A stretch of 15,317 nucleotides of DNA from Oscillospiraceae bacterium (GTDB taxonomy: Bacteria > Bacillota > Clostridia > Oscillospirales > Oscillospiraceae): positions 1-15,317 of the forward strand of contig JAISKY010000065.1 of NCBI GenBank assembly GCA_031260745.1, in the 5' to 3' direction. Shown piece after piece: positions 1 through 8,127 of the stretch. Both the position numbers and the translations under genes were made by a program. Under the pieces are notes generated by a model, which was given only the letters and a program-made list of their open reading frames with translations, made no database searches and had not been told where the DNA came from. The stretch's first letter is position 1. Each line of letters opens with the position of its first letter.

Positions 1-1307
1 CATTGAATCGGCTGCATAACAGCGAGTATCAGCATTACCTGACCGCCGACCTGTAAAACTCTCGCGTTATCCGCGAGCCGCCTTGCGGACTCAACCGCCG
101 TCATTGTCGCGTCAGGGTCGGATAGGAACAGTTTGAGTAACTGTTCCGGGAATATGAAGAACACAATAGCAAGCGCGATAGCGAGTACCTGAGCCGTATT
201 ACGGCAGAATCTGCCGTAATGGTCAGCCATATCGAGCCGCTTTTTGCCCAGACTTTGCCCGATTAGCGTCGTCGCGGAAACCGCGAACGCCTGACCGTTC
301 ATCAGCGTCAGCGATTGTATGCTAAGGCAGATATTGTACGTCGCGAAGTCGATGTCGCCAAGTCCCGCGACAATCAGCGAGTACAACACAAGTCCGACGC
401 GCATAAACAGTTGCTCTATCATCGCCGGTAAACCGACGGTCATCATTCCCTTTACTACGTCCTTGTCGAATTTGAAGATGTTTTTCAGAGTAATTTTCAA
501 CTTGACGTAATACTTGCCGTTAATTACGCAGGAGAACGCCCAAATAAGCCCCACAAGCTGTCCGATTGCGGTCGCCCACGCGGCTCCCGCTACGCCGAGT
601 TTCGGGAAACCTAGATTTCCGTTAATCATCAGCCAGTTAAAGACAATGTTTACGAGGTTCGCGGCGATGTTGTACCACATACAAGGTTTGGAGTTTCCCG
701 TACCTCTTAATATCGCGGTAATACAAAATGTCCACGTCGGAAGCGTAAACGTCCAGCATTGGATTTTGAAGTAGATTATGCCCTGCTCGACTATTTCCGG
801 GCTGATTTCACCGGCAGCCATAAAATTTACCATCCATTCGGCTCCGAGCGAACCCGCGACGGAGCAGAAAATTCCGATAAATGTGCAGATTACAAGCGCC
901 TGCCTAAGAATACTGTCCGCTTTTTCCTGGTCGTTCGCTCCCCTTGCTCTTGCTATTATCGCGGTAGCGCCCGTATTAAGCGCCATAACGACGCTTTGAA
1001 GCAGAAACGAGGGTTGCAGTACAAGTCCTACGGCGGCGATTGCTCCCGGCCCTAATGTGCCGACCATAATCTGGTCTACCATACGCACAAGCGAGGATAA
1101 CAGCATTTCCGCCAAGGACGGTCCGGCAATCATAAGTACGTCTTTGTATAACGCTCGCGAGGTAAGCCCTTCCGGCAGTATTCGTCGCTCCTTTCTGGTG
1201 AGAGTGAAATTTCGCTCAATGTCCGCGTCTGTTCCGAATGAGAGTGTGTCGAGTGTCGTACGTAATCCTGTCGCCTGGTGTTCTGTTTTTTGTTCTTTCT
1301 GGTGCAT
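1..1307 (-). CDS. MATE family efflux transporter, 3' end cut by window edge
   Basis: This is a multi-antimicrobial extrusion (MATE) antiporter, an inner-membrane protein that exports cationic drugs or metabolites in exchange for H+ or Na+. Reading the minus strand from the ATG at 1307 gives 435 codons with no stop before the window edge. The family pattern is clear: a first membrane segment near residues 55-75, then VDQIMVGTLGPGAIAAVG, then the second half with GLPAMIEQLFMRVG and an ending of LAVMQPIQ. Members usually have about 450 residues, so given the extension described below roughly 100 are probably missing. The hydrophilic stretch before the first helix, about 50 residues, is longer than usual. 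The start is the first ATG after an in-frame TGA, with AAAGGAG 13 nt upstream. It is transcribed away from ftsZ. The substrate cannot be told from sequence. Confidence 0.9.
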   Translation of the reverse strand, partial: MHQKEQKTEHQATGLRTTLDTLSFGTDADIERNFTLTRKERRILPEGLTSRALYKDVLMIAGPSLAEMLLSSLVRMVDQIMVGTLGPGAIAAVGLVLQPSFLLQSVVMALNTGATAIIARARGANDQEKADSILRQALVICTFIGIFCSVAGSLGAEWMVNFMAAGEISPEIVEQGIIYFKIQCWTFTLPTWTFCITAILRGTGNSKPCMWYNIAANLVNIVFNWLMINGNLGFPKLGVAGAAWATAIGQLVGLIWAFSCVINGKYYVKLKITLKNIFKFDKDVVKGMMTVGLPAMIEQLFMRVGLVLYSLIVAGLGDIDFATYNICLSIQSLTLMNGQAFAVSATTLIGQSLGKKRLDMADHYGRFCRNTAQVLAIALAIVFFIFPEQLLKLFLSDPDATMTAVESARRLADNARVLQVGGQVMLILAVMQPIQ

Positions 1308-1333
1308 TAATAATCGTCAACTCCTTTGCGATT

Positions 1334-1362
1334 ATTATAACACAACCGAAATAAATATGCAA
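1334..1362 (-). promoter_or_regulatory. Predicted sigma-A promoter for the MATE gene
   Basis: On the minus strand TTGCAT (1362-1357) and TATAAT (1339-1334) are separated by 17 nt, and a TGT just upstream of the -10 makes it an extended -10. The expected start site, near 1327, puts the ribosome binding site almost at the 5' end of the message. That is tight, so the true start could be slightly different. Confidence 0.55.
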
Positions 1363-1461
1363 TACTTCCTTGAAAATATAAAATAAATGCCCTAAAAAGC
1401 AAAAAAATGCAGAAAAAATAGAAAAAAACACTTTTTTTTTCTAAAAAACATAAATTTCCTC

Positions 1462-1490
1462 TTGCTAATGTGCGATACATTGTATATAAT
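1462..1490 (+). promoter_or_regulatory. Predicted sigma-A promoter for ftsZ-addB
   Basis: TTGCTA (1462-1467) and a perfect TATAAT (1485-1490) are 17 nt apart, with an expected transcription start near 1497. Upstream, 1380-1461 is a run of A- and T-tracts, including nine or more Ts after 1431, of the kind that acts as an UP element. The divergent MATE promoter lies on the far side of this tract. The resulting 5' UTR of about 34 nt carries only the ribosome binding site. Confidence 0.7.
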
Positions 1491-1530
1491 TACATAATAC
1501 ATAGATTTTGTAGTGGGAGGATTATTTAGT

Positions 1531-2925
1531 ATGTTCACTCTTGACGATACGCCGACTGCCGGAAGCGCAAAGATACAACCTCAGAAAAAAGAAACAGTCG
1601 CGCCGGAAGCAGAAAAGCGGGAATCGGAAAAAACCCTGCCGATTAGTCTTGACATAAATAACGACGGTATTCGCATAAAGGTAATCGGAGTCGGCGGCGC
1701 CGGAGGCAACGCCGTGAGTAAAATGGCGATAGACAGAGTTCGCGGGGTAACATATATAAACGTAAATACGGATAAGGCGGCGCTTAACGCGTCGGGCGCG
1801 GATATTCGCATTCAAATCGGCGAAAAGACTACGAACGGTAAAGGCGCGGGTTCAGTGCCGGACGTAGGACGTAAATCCGCCGAGGAAAGCCGTAAGAAGA
1901 TTATTGAGATGTTCGATGATACGGATTTGGTATTCATTACCGCCGGTATGGGCGGCGGTACGGGTACGGGCGCCGCTCCCGTCGTCGCGGAGATTGCCAG
2001 AGAGTGCGGAGTGCTTACGGTCGCGGTGGTTACGAAACCGTTTAAGTTCGAGGGTTCGCGTAAGTCGAAAGTCGCTCAGGAGGGCATTGAGGAGCTTTTG
2101 GATAAAGTTGATACTCTGATTGTAATTCCCAACGAGAAACTCCGCGAGGTTTCGCCGCAAAAGATAACGCTAACCAACGCGTTCGGGATTGCGGACGGAG
2201 TATTGCGTCAGGCGGTATCGGGAATCGCGGATTTGCTTTCGTCAACGGGCTTTATTAATCTTGATTTCGCGGATTTGAAAGCTATACTTAAAGACGCCGG
2301 TTACGCTCACATGGGCGTAGGCGAAGCGTCGGGCAAGACGAAGGTCGAGGATTCGGCGATTGCGGCGGTCGAAAGTCCGCTGATGGAAACGTCGATTCGG
2401 GGCGCTCAGCGAATATTGATTCGCGTGACGGGTTCGCCGGATATTACGATGGAGGAAATCGAGCTTGTCGTCGGAAGTGTGCAGGGTTCCGCTCACCCCG
2501 AAGCGAATATTATCTTCGGAGTTGACTTCGACGAGAATCTTTCGGATTCGCTAAGGGTCGTACTAATCGCGACCGACTTTGATAAAAGCAAAGTTTGGGA
2601 TGCCGCGGTTCCGATAATCGCCTCCGAACAGCCGGAGTTTCAGGAACGCGCGCGCAAGAATCCGGAGCCGGTTACTGACGGCGGCAACAGAGTAGTAAAA
2701 TCCGAACCCGTAAACTTCACAGAACCGCTTCCGGAACCACAACCGCAGCCGCAGCCGCCGCGGATTCGGAACAACTCCGGATATAACCGTAACCTCGCGG
2801 TTGATATTCCGTTTGACGATGATTACGATGTAATCAGACCGAGCGAGAGACCCTCCTCGGATTCGGACGGAGCGGAATCAGAGGACAAAACTGACTGGGG
2901 CGATTTTTTCTCGCTGTTTAAGTAA
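1531..2925 (+). CDS. ftsZ: Cell division GTPase FtsZ
   Basis: FtsZ is the tubulin-like GTPase that polymerises into the Z-ring and recruits the division machinery. The 464-residue product has the nucleotide-binding loop VGGAGGN (54-60), the tubulin signature AGMGGGTGTG (138-147) and the T7 loop NLDFADLK (243-250) with the two aspartates that drive GTP hydrolysis in the next subunit. After residue 370 comes a disordered linker with a Pro-Gln run (about 400-410) and an acidic C-terminus ending DWGDFFSLFK. The start is the ATG at 1531, because GGGAGGA (1515-1521) lies 9 nt upstream; the in-frame GTG at 1513 overlaps that site and is unlikely. About 35 residues precede the core beyond what Bacillus FtsZ has. 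The gene stands apart from the usual mur/fts division cluster and is followed directly by addB. Confidence 0.97.
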   Translation: MFTLDDTPTAGSAKIQPQKKETVAPEAEKRESEKTLPISLDINNDGIRIKVIGVGGAGGNAVSKMAIDRVRGVTYINVNTDKAALNASGADIRIQIGEKTTNGKGAGSVPDVGRKSAEESRKKIIEMFDDTDLVFITAGMGGGTGTGAAPVVAEIARECGVLTVAVVTKPFKFEGSRKSKVAQEGIEELLDKVDTLIVIPNEKLREVSPQKITLTNAFGIADGVLRQAVSGIADLLSSTGFINLDFADLKAILKDAGYAHMGVGEASGKTKVEDSAIAAVESPLMETSIRGAQRILIRVTGSPDITMEEIELVVGSVQGSAHPEANIIFGVDFDENLSDSLRVVLIATDFDKSKVWDAAVPIIASEQPEFQERARKNPEPVTDGGNRVVKSEPVNFTEPLPEPQPQPQPPRIRNNSGYNRNLAVDIPFDDDYDVIRPSERPSSDSDGAESEDKTDWGDFFSLFK

Positions 2926-2926
2926 A

Positions 2927-5902
2927 ATGCTGAAAATAATACGTACAAAACTAAGCGACGGGCGAATTCGAGACAGTTCGGTTCCGAATCCGCCCTTACT
3001 GATAATGGTTCCGGAGCAATACAGCCACGAGGCTGAGCGCGAGCTTGCGGAAAACCTCGGCGACGGCGCGAGCCGATTCGCGGAGGTGCTTACTTTTACG
3101 CGGCTTGCGTCCAGGGTATTCGTAGAATGCGGCGGGCTTAACCTGCCCGCGCCCGATAAGCCCGCGAAAATCCTGATTATGCGTTTGGCTTACGGCGCGG
3201 TTGCGGAACGACTGAAAGTTTACGGCGGTCAGAACGCGAAAACGGAATTTCTGATTAAATTACTTGAAATTCGCGAGGAATTTGTGACGTGCAAAATAAC
3301 GCCGGATTCGCTGTGGGATACCGCTGAGCTTAGCGTCGGTACGCTTAAAGACAAACTGTACGATTTGGCGATGATATGCGGAGCGTATGACGCGGAGCTT
3401 TCGAGGCGGTACGAGGATTCCCGCGATAAACTGACGCGTCTTGCGGAGCTTATCGGTTCAAGCGCAATCGGCGACCGCGGGATAATGCGGTTTGAGGGCT
3501 TTTCGGATTTCACCAAACAGCAGTTGGATATAATCTCGGAGCTTTTGAAGAAAGGCGCGGACCTCGCGTTTGTACTCGCGACCGAGCCGGCGTCGGAGAC
3601 TGACTACGACGATGAAATATTGTCGATTCCGCGCGCGACGGAACGCGCGTTAGCGGAAATCGCCGGACGATTCGGCGTTGACGTAGAATACGAGAATCCG
3701 GAGGAAAACTCAAATACCGAAGTGGAATACTCGTTGTACTCGGCGGCTGATATAGCGTCGGAGTGCGAAATGGCGGCGAGTTTAGTCACAAAATGGCTGT
3801 CGGAGGACGAAACGCTAAGTCCGACTGACATCGCGGTAGTCGCTCCGGGATTTTCCGGAGCGTATGAAGCGGTGTGCGGCTCCGTATTCGGGAAACGCGG
3901 AGTGCCGTTTTACCTGAGCCGAAAGGACGACATACTTCAAAAAGCGGTAATGACGCTCGTAACTGAAGCGTTCGGGATTTTGTCGGGCGGCTGGCGTTAC
4001 GAGCAGATTTTCCGTTACGTAAAGACTAATCTGACGGGCGTTGAGTATGCGGACGAGCTTGAAAACTACGTATTGGTGTGGAACATAAAGGGCGTTCGCC
4101 GATGGAGCGAACCGTGGCAGATGAATCCACGCGGGTACATCGCGGAATCCGAATACACTGACGCCGACATCGCGCGGCTTGAACGAGTGGAAACGTCGCG
4201 GAAAAGCGTCGCGGAGCCGCTAATCCGTTTGCGCGAGCGCGGCAAAGCCGCTAAATCCGCTAAGGAACAGGCGTTCGCGCTGTATCAGTACCTTGACGAA
4301 ATCGCCTTAGCTGACAGACTAGAAAAAAAAGCCGAATCGTTTATACTGTGCGGCGAGGAAAAACTGGCCGCGGAGTACGCTCAATTGTGGGAGGTCGTGA
4401 TAACCGCGCTTGAAACGGTATTCGACGTTTTGGGCGATACTCCTATGGAGCAGGAGGAATTTGGGAAACTGTTTACGCTTTTATTGGCTCAATACGATTT
4501 GGGTACGATACCCGCCGCGTTAAACCGCGTCAGACTTGGCGATTTGGAGAGCGTACGCGAAACTCCCGCAAGTCGTCTGATAATAATGGGCGCTAGCGAT
4601 ACCGCAATGCCGGATTCGGAGCCGTCGCGGAGCTTACTAAGCGCGGACGAGCGTAAAGCGTTAGCCGGAGCGGGACTTGAAATAGAGGGCGACTTTGAAA
4701 CTAACCTAAGACGCGAATATTATCTAATCGGTCGCGTACTGGCGAAACCCCGCGAAGCGTTGGCGGCGATGTACCTTAGCGGCGAACGTATATCGTGGCT
4801 CGTCAAAGCCGTATTAGGCGATACCGAAGAAACAGAGATTACGGTTAAACCCGGCGCGGCGGTTCGGCGGAATCCGGACGCGGTTCGCGTATCTCCCGCG
4901 TCGGTTACGGAACTTTACGGCGAGTGGCTGACCTTGACCGCAAGCCGCGTAGAGGACTTCAACTCGTGCAAGTTTATGTATTTTATGAAGTTCGGTATGA
5001 AAGCAAAGGCGAGAAAAACGGCGGAGCTTGACGCTCCGGAGTTCGGTACTCTGGTACACTACGTATTGGAGAACGTAACTAGAGAAGTTAACGAGCTTGG
5101 CGGCTTCGCCGTCGTGGAACAAAACAAAATCAAGTCGCTTGCCGGAGCGTACGTTTCACGCTACGCGGAGGAACGAATCCGTAAAAGCGTTCAGACCGGC
5201 CGGTTTTTGTACCTGTTCGAGCGTCTGCGGGACTCCGTAATAAATATGACAGCGTACATCGCGGAGGAACTTGCGAACAGCAACTTCGTCCCGAGCGATT
5301 TTGAGCGCGAGGTTAAGGACGTTCAATTCGGCGGGGTTACGATTTCAGGTGTAATTGACCGCGTGGACGCGCTTAATTTAGGCGATACGCTTTATCTGCG
5401 CGTCGCGGACTATAAGACCGGCAGTAAAAAATTCGCGCTCAGCGAGGTCTACTACGGGCTTGGAATGCAAATGCTGATTTACCTGTTCGCGCTGACGGGC
5501 GGCGATGTCAAGCCCGCCGGAGTGCATTATACTCCGGCTCGCGACGTGTTGATGTCAATGCCGCGCGGAAGCTCGGACGAAGCGATTGAGAAGAAACGCC
5601 GCAGCGCGCTGAAAGGCAGCGGGATTATACTTGACGAGCTTTTGCGTGAGTCCGAAGTTAAAGCCGCGTCGCTGGAGCAGATGGGTAAGCTCGCTAAACT
5701 CGTGGAGATTAGACTGGGCGAGGTTGGCGAAGCGATACGCTCCGGCAATGCGGAGCCTGACCCGTTTACGCTGAAAGCGTCGCGCGACCCGTGCGAATAC
5801 TGCGACTACGGCTCCGTATGCGGGCTTATTCGTAATCCGGAGGATAAACGAAAACTCGCGACGCTCTCCGACGCGGAGTTTTGGGCGGCGTGCGGAGACT
5901 GA
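2927..5902 (+). CDS. addB: AddB-like ATP-dependent helicase/nuclease subunit B, short N-terminus
   Basis: AddB pairs with AddA to resect double-strand DNA breaks for RecA-dependent repair. The 991-residue product has the family's early block IMVPEQYSHEAEREL (about 27-41) and a C-terminal PD-(D/E)XK nuclease: D811 in GVIDRVD, D828 and K830 in DYKTG, and Q848/Y852 in QMLIY. Four cysteines, C681, C956, C959 and C965, match the iron-sulfur staple of Bacillus AddB, including its C-x2-C-x5-C spacing. The usual length is about 1,150 residues. The N-terminus lacks the GxxGxGKT P-loop, which normally precedes the first block; the in-frame DNA upstream, back to a TAA at 2831, does not encode one. There is no ribosome binding site. 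The ATG follows the ftsZ stop by one base, suggesting reinitiation. addA is not in the window. Confidence 0.87.
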   Translation: MLKIIRTKLSDGRIRDSSVPNPPLLIMVPEQYSHEAERELAENLGDGASRFAEVLTFTRLASRVFVECGGLNLPAPDKPAKILIMRLAYGAVAERLKVYGGQNAKTEFLIKLLEIREEFVTCKITPDSLWDTAELSVGTLKDKLYDLAMICGAYDAELSRRYEDSRDKLTRLAELIGSSAIGDRGIMRFEGFSDFTKQQLDIISELLKKGADLAFVLATEPASETDYDDEILSIPRATERALAEIAGRFGVDVEYENPEENSNTEVEYSLYSAADIASECEMAASLVTKWLSEDETLSPTDIAVVAPGFSGAYEAVCGSVFGKRGVPFYLSRKDDILQKAVMTLVTEAFGILSGGWRYEQIFRYVKTNLTGVEYADELENYVLVWNIKGVRRWSEPWQMNPRGYIAESEYTDADIARLERVETSRKSVAEPLIRLRERGKAAKSAKEQAFALYQYLDEIALADRLEKKAESFILCGEEKLAAEYAQLWEVVITALETVFDVLGDTPMEQEEFGKLFTLLLAQYDLGTIPAALNRVRLGDLESVRETPASRLIIMGASDTAMPDSEPSRSLLSADERKALAGAGLEIEGDFETNLRREYYLIGRVLAKPREALAAMYLSGERISWLVKAVLGDTEETEITVKPGAAVRRNPDAVRVSPASVTELYGEWLTLTASRVEDFNSCKFMYFMKFGMKAKARKTAELDAPEFGTLVHYVLENVTREVNELGGFAVVEQNKIKSLAGAYVSRYAEERIRKSVQTGRFLYLFERLRDSVINMTAYIAEELANSNFVPSDFEREVKDVQFGGVTISGVIDRVDALNLGDTLYLRVADYKTGSKKFALSEVYYGLGMQMLIYLFALTGGDVKPAGVHYTPARDVLMSMPRGSSDEAIEKKRRSALKGSGIILDELLRESEVKAASLEQMGKLAKLVEIRLGEVGEAIRSGNAEPDPFTLKASRDPCEYCDYGSVCGLIRNPEDKRKLATLSDAEFWAACGD

Positions 5903-5918
5903 TAAAATATAATAAGCG

Positions 5919-5953
5919 AAACACCGCGGCTATGACGGCGCGGTGTTTTTTTT
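5919..5953 (+). terminator. Rho-independent terminator after addB
   Basis: ACACCGCG (5921-5928) pairs perfectly with CGCGGTGT (5939-5946) across a 10-nt loop and is followed by an 8-T run (5946-5953). Two As before the stem can extend the pairing into the T run. It starts 17 nt after the addB stop and separates ftsZ-addB from the ribosomal operon. Confidence 0.9.
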
Positions 5954-6015
5954 GTGACGTAGGTTTCCGTACCGTAAGTCTGAATAAAAAAATTTTCAAA
6001 AAAGTGAAAAAATGC

Positions 6016-6044
6016 TTGACAAACCGGAACAGTTGTGGTATTCT
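6016..6044 (+). promoter_or_regulatory. Strong extended -10 sigma-A promoter of the S10 operon
   Basis: A perfect TTGACA (6016-6021), 17-nt spacer and TATTCT (6039-6044) preceded by TGG form an extended -10. The A- and T-tracts at 5984-6012 just upstream look like an UP element, as expected for a highly expressed ribosomal operon. The start site should fall near 6051. No other convincing promoter is seen before rpsJ. Confidence 0.85.
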
Positions 6045-6050
6045 ACCTAG

Positions 6051-6397
6051 GCGTGTTGTTATTTGGGAGATTGCGTGATGACGGAAAACATCTCGGTAAC
6101 TTCCAATATTGCGGCTTGGCAATGTTATAGTCGGCGAGAGTATGATACCGTTCGCGGTTCGCGGATAGGTCAGGTAAACTTATTTCGCTGATTAATATTG
6201 ACCGGTAAAAGAAACACACGGCGCGGTTGTAAAATCTTTTTACATTACTCTGAGCGTATCAGGTGAATCTAAGCATTTCGGATAAATCTGATAAAACTGA
6301 AAAAAGTTGCGGCTCGCGCAAACAACAATTCTAAAGTATCGTGAACGCGTTGTAAACCTGCGCGGTAAAAAATGAAAGGAGCAAGAGAAGGAAGATT
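6051..6397 (+). promoter_or_regulatory. Long structured 5' leader of the S10 operon
   Basis: About 345 nt lie between the predicted start site and rpsJ with no conserved gene. Visible pairings are an 8-bp stem 6105-6112/6119-6126, an enclosing stem 6091-6095/6135-6139, a UUCG-loop hairpin 6147-6150/6155-6158, GGTCA/TGACC at 6168-6172/6199-6203, an A/U-rich hairpin 6228-6234/6238-6244, and a two-part stem 6315-6319/6360-6364 plus 6322-6326/6349-6353 just before the rpsJ ribosome binding site. A possible 37-codon reading frame (6078-6191) has GGGAGA 7 nt upstream but resembles nothing I know. In other bacteria S10 leaders bind L4 for feedback control; whether this one does is an inference from position only. 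Confidence 0.5.
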
Positions 6398-6706
6398 ATG
6401 GCTCAAAAAATGATACGTATTCGCCTGAAAGCGTACGACCATCAGTTAATAGACCAAAGCGCGGAACGTATAGTGGACGTAGCGAAACGGACTGACGCGA
6501 AGTTATCGGGTCCGGTGCCGTTGCCGACGAAGAAAGAAATCGTAACGATTCTCCGTTCGGTGCATAAGCACAAGGACAGCCGCGAACAGTTCGAGCGCAG
6601 AACTCATAAGCGTTTGATTGACATACTCAACCCCTCGCAAAAGACAATAGAGGCTTTAATGAGCCTTGAGTTACCCGCGGGCGTCGAGATAGAAATTAAG
6701 CTGTAA
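6398..6706 (+). CDS. rpsJ: 30S ribosomal protein S10
   Basis: S10 is a head protein of the small subunit and, outside the ribosome, the NusE partner of NusB in transcription antitermination. The 102-residue product is full length for the family. It opens with [16 protein letters not shown] and has the conserved [11 protein letters not shown] segment and the loop [15 protein letters not shown], which reaches into the ribosome. The ATG has AGAAGGAAG 4 nt upstream. It is the first gene of the operon, following the long leader, and a pair of small hairpins separates it from rplC. Confidence 0.98.
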   Translation: MAQKMIRIRLKAYDHQLIDQSAERIVDVAKRTDAKLSGPVPLPTKKEIVTILRSVHKHKDSREQFERRTHKRLIDILNPSQKTIEALMSLELPAGVEIEIKL

Positions 6707-6709
6707 ACT

Positions 6710-6749
6710 GCCGCCGGACGGCGGCGCGGTCAAGTCGGCATTTGCCGAC
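6710..6749 (+). other. Two small G+C-rich hairpins between rpsJ and rplC
   Basis: GCCGCC (6710-6715) pairs with GGCGGC (6720-6725) over a 4-nt loop, and GTCGGC (6734-6739) pairs with GCCGAC (6744-6749) over another 4-nt loop. Neither is followed by a T run, so they are not intrinsic terminators. They may stabilise the end of the rpsJ message or act as a processing site; that is inference. Confidence 0.6.
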
Positions 6750-6781
6750 CAATAACCTAAACTTAGGAGGACAAACAGACA

Positions 6782-7480
6782 ATGGAAAAGGGAATCATCG
6801 GGAAGAAAGTCGGAATGACACAGATTTTCGATGAAACGGGCAAGGTGATACCCGTAACAGTCATTGAAGCCGGTCCGTGCGTGGTAACTCAAAAACGGAC
6901 TGACGACAAAGACGGTTATACGGCGGTACAGTTGGGCTTCGGAGATATTCCGGAACGTAAACTGACTCGTCCGGAACTCGGACACCTTAAAAAAGGCGGA
7001 ATTTCGCCTAAGAAATACCTTAAAGAGTTTAAGCTGACTAACTCGGCGGAACTTGAGGTCGGAGCGGAGATAAAAGCCGACGTATTCGTCGAAGGCGACT
7101 ATGTTGACGTTACCGGAACAAGCAAAGGTCACGGCTTTACCGGAGTTATCAAGCGTTGGAACGCTCAGCGGACGCCGATGAGCCACGGCGGCGGTCCTGT
7201 TCACAGGCACGCGGGTTCAATGGGTTCGGGTACTGACCCCAGCCGTATTTTCAAGGGTAAAATCGGCGCGGGACATTGGGGCGTAGAGCAGGTTACGGTA
7301 CAAAACCTTGAGGTTGTAAAAGTTGACGCGGAACTTAACCTAATCGCCGTACGCGGCGCGATACCCGGTCCTAAGGGCAGTATCGTGTATCTGAAGAATA
7401 CGGTTAAAGTTCACCGCGTGAAACAATCTCAACAGGCGGCGCCGGCAAGCGCCTCGCCTAAGAATAAAAAGAGTAAATAA
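6782..7480 (+). CDS. rplC: 50S ribosomal protein L3
   Basis: L3 is an early-assembly large-subunit protein whose long loop reaches toward the peptidyl transferase centre. The 232-residue product begins [15 protein letters not shown] and has the central loop with [23 protein letters not shown], followed by the conserved [13 protein letters not shown] block. Clostridial L3 is usually about 210 residues; the excess is a lysine- and alanine-rich tail from about residue 213 ending NKKSK. The ATG follows TAGGAGG by 11 nt. rplD follows after 20 nt. Confidence 0.98.
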   Translation: MEKGIIGKKVGMTQIFDETGKVIPVTVIEAGPCVVTQKRTDDKDGYTAVQLGFGDIPERKLTRPELGHLKKGGISPKKYLKEFKLTNSAELEVGAEIKADVFVEGDYVDVTGTSKGHGFTGVIKRWNAQRTPMSHGGGPVHRHAGSMGSGTDPSRIFKGKIGAGHWGVEQVTVQNLEVVKVDAELNLIAVRGAIPGPKGSIVYLKNTVKVHRVKQSQQAAPASASPKNKKSK

Positions 7481-7500
7481 GGAAGGAGGACCGAAGTACG

Positions 7501-8127
7501 ATGGCAAAAGCTAAGGTATACAATATGGACGGCAAAGAGCTGCGTGAGATAGAACTGCCGGCGGTGTTCGGGATAGAGCCGAACCAAGCGGTTCTCCACG
7601 AAGCGGTAAAGAACCATTTGGCGAATAAGCGGCAGGGAACTCAAAGCACTCTGACACGCGCCGAAGTTCGCGGCGGCGGACGTAAGCCCTGGAGACAAAA
7701 GGGTACGGGCCGCGCGCGAGCGGGTTCGACGAGAGCGCCGACCTGGACTCACGGCGGCGTGGCGTTTGCGCCAAAGCCCCGCGATTACAGCTATTCGCTT
7801 AACAAGAAGGTTAAAAGGCTCGCGCTTCTCAGCGCGCTTTCGCTGAAAGCGGCGCGCGGTTCGGTTATTGTGGTTGATAAACTTGACGTGCCGGAGATTA
7901 AGACTAAGACGTTCGTGAAGTTTCTAAACGCGGTAGAGTTATCAGGGTCGAAGCCGCTATTGGTAACTCCCGAAGTCAACGAACACGTAATACTGAGCGC
8001 TCGTAATATTCCCGGCGTTAACATTACGATAGCGAGCATTTTAAGTCCGTATGAGATTTTGAAGCACGGCGCGTTGATTGTTGATGAAACCGCGCTCGCG
8101 AAAATTGAGGAGGTGTACGGACGATGA
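7501..8127 (+). CDS. rplD: 50S ribosomal protein L4
   Basis: L4 lines the peptide exit tunnel and, in several bacteria, represses its own S10 operon. The 208-residue product has normal length and carries the extended tunnel loop GGGRKPWRQKGTGRARAGS, where macrolide-resistance changes occur in other species, followed by the TWTHGGVAFAPKPRDYSY segment. GGAAGGAGG lies 11 nt before the ATG. Its TGA overlaps the rplW start in ATGA, a 4-nt overlap that favours coupled translation. A role in regulating this operon's long leader is possible but not shown. Confidence 0.98.
   Translation: MAKAKVYNMDGKELREIELPAVFGIEPNQAVLHEAVKNHLANKRQGTQSTLTRAEVRGGGRKPWRQKGTGRARAGSTRAPTWTHGGVAFAPKPRDYSYSLNKKVKRLALLSALSLKAARGSVIVVDKLDVPEIKTKTFVKFLNAVELSGSKPLLVTPEVNEHVILSARNIPGVNITIASILSPYEILKHGALIVDETALAKIEEVYGR

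Noticed and set aside
319..1386. Several plus-strand open frames of 63-109 codons
   Set aside because: They lie antisense to the MATE gene, have no family resemblance, and the minus strand reads through as a clear transporter.
1513..1530. GTG start for ftsZ at 1513
   Set aside because: It overlaps the GGGAGGA ribosome binding site that is correctly spaced for the ATG at 1531.
5826..6122. Minus-strand open frame spanning the terminator and S10 promoter
   Set aside because: It is composed of low-complexity residues and crosses a strong terminator and promoter; no homology recognised.
6228..6244. Terminator or attenuator at the A/U-rich hairpin in the leader
   Set aside because: The stem is only A-T rich and no T run follows it, so it should not terminate transcription.
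6671..7210. Minus-strand open frame of 179 codons over rplC
   Set aside because: Antisense to an intact L3 gene, with no ribosome binding site or recognisable domain.
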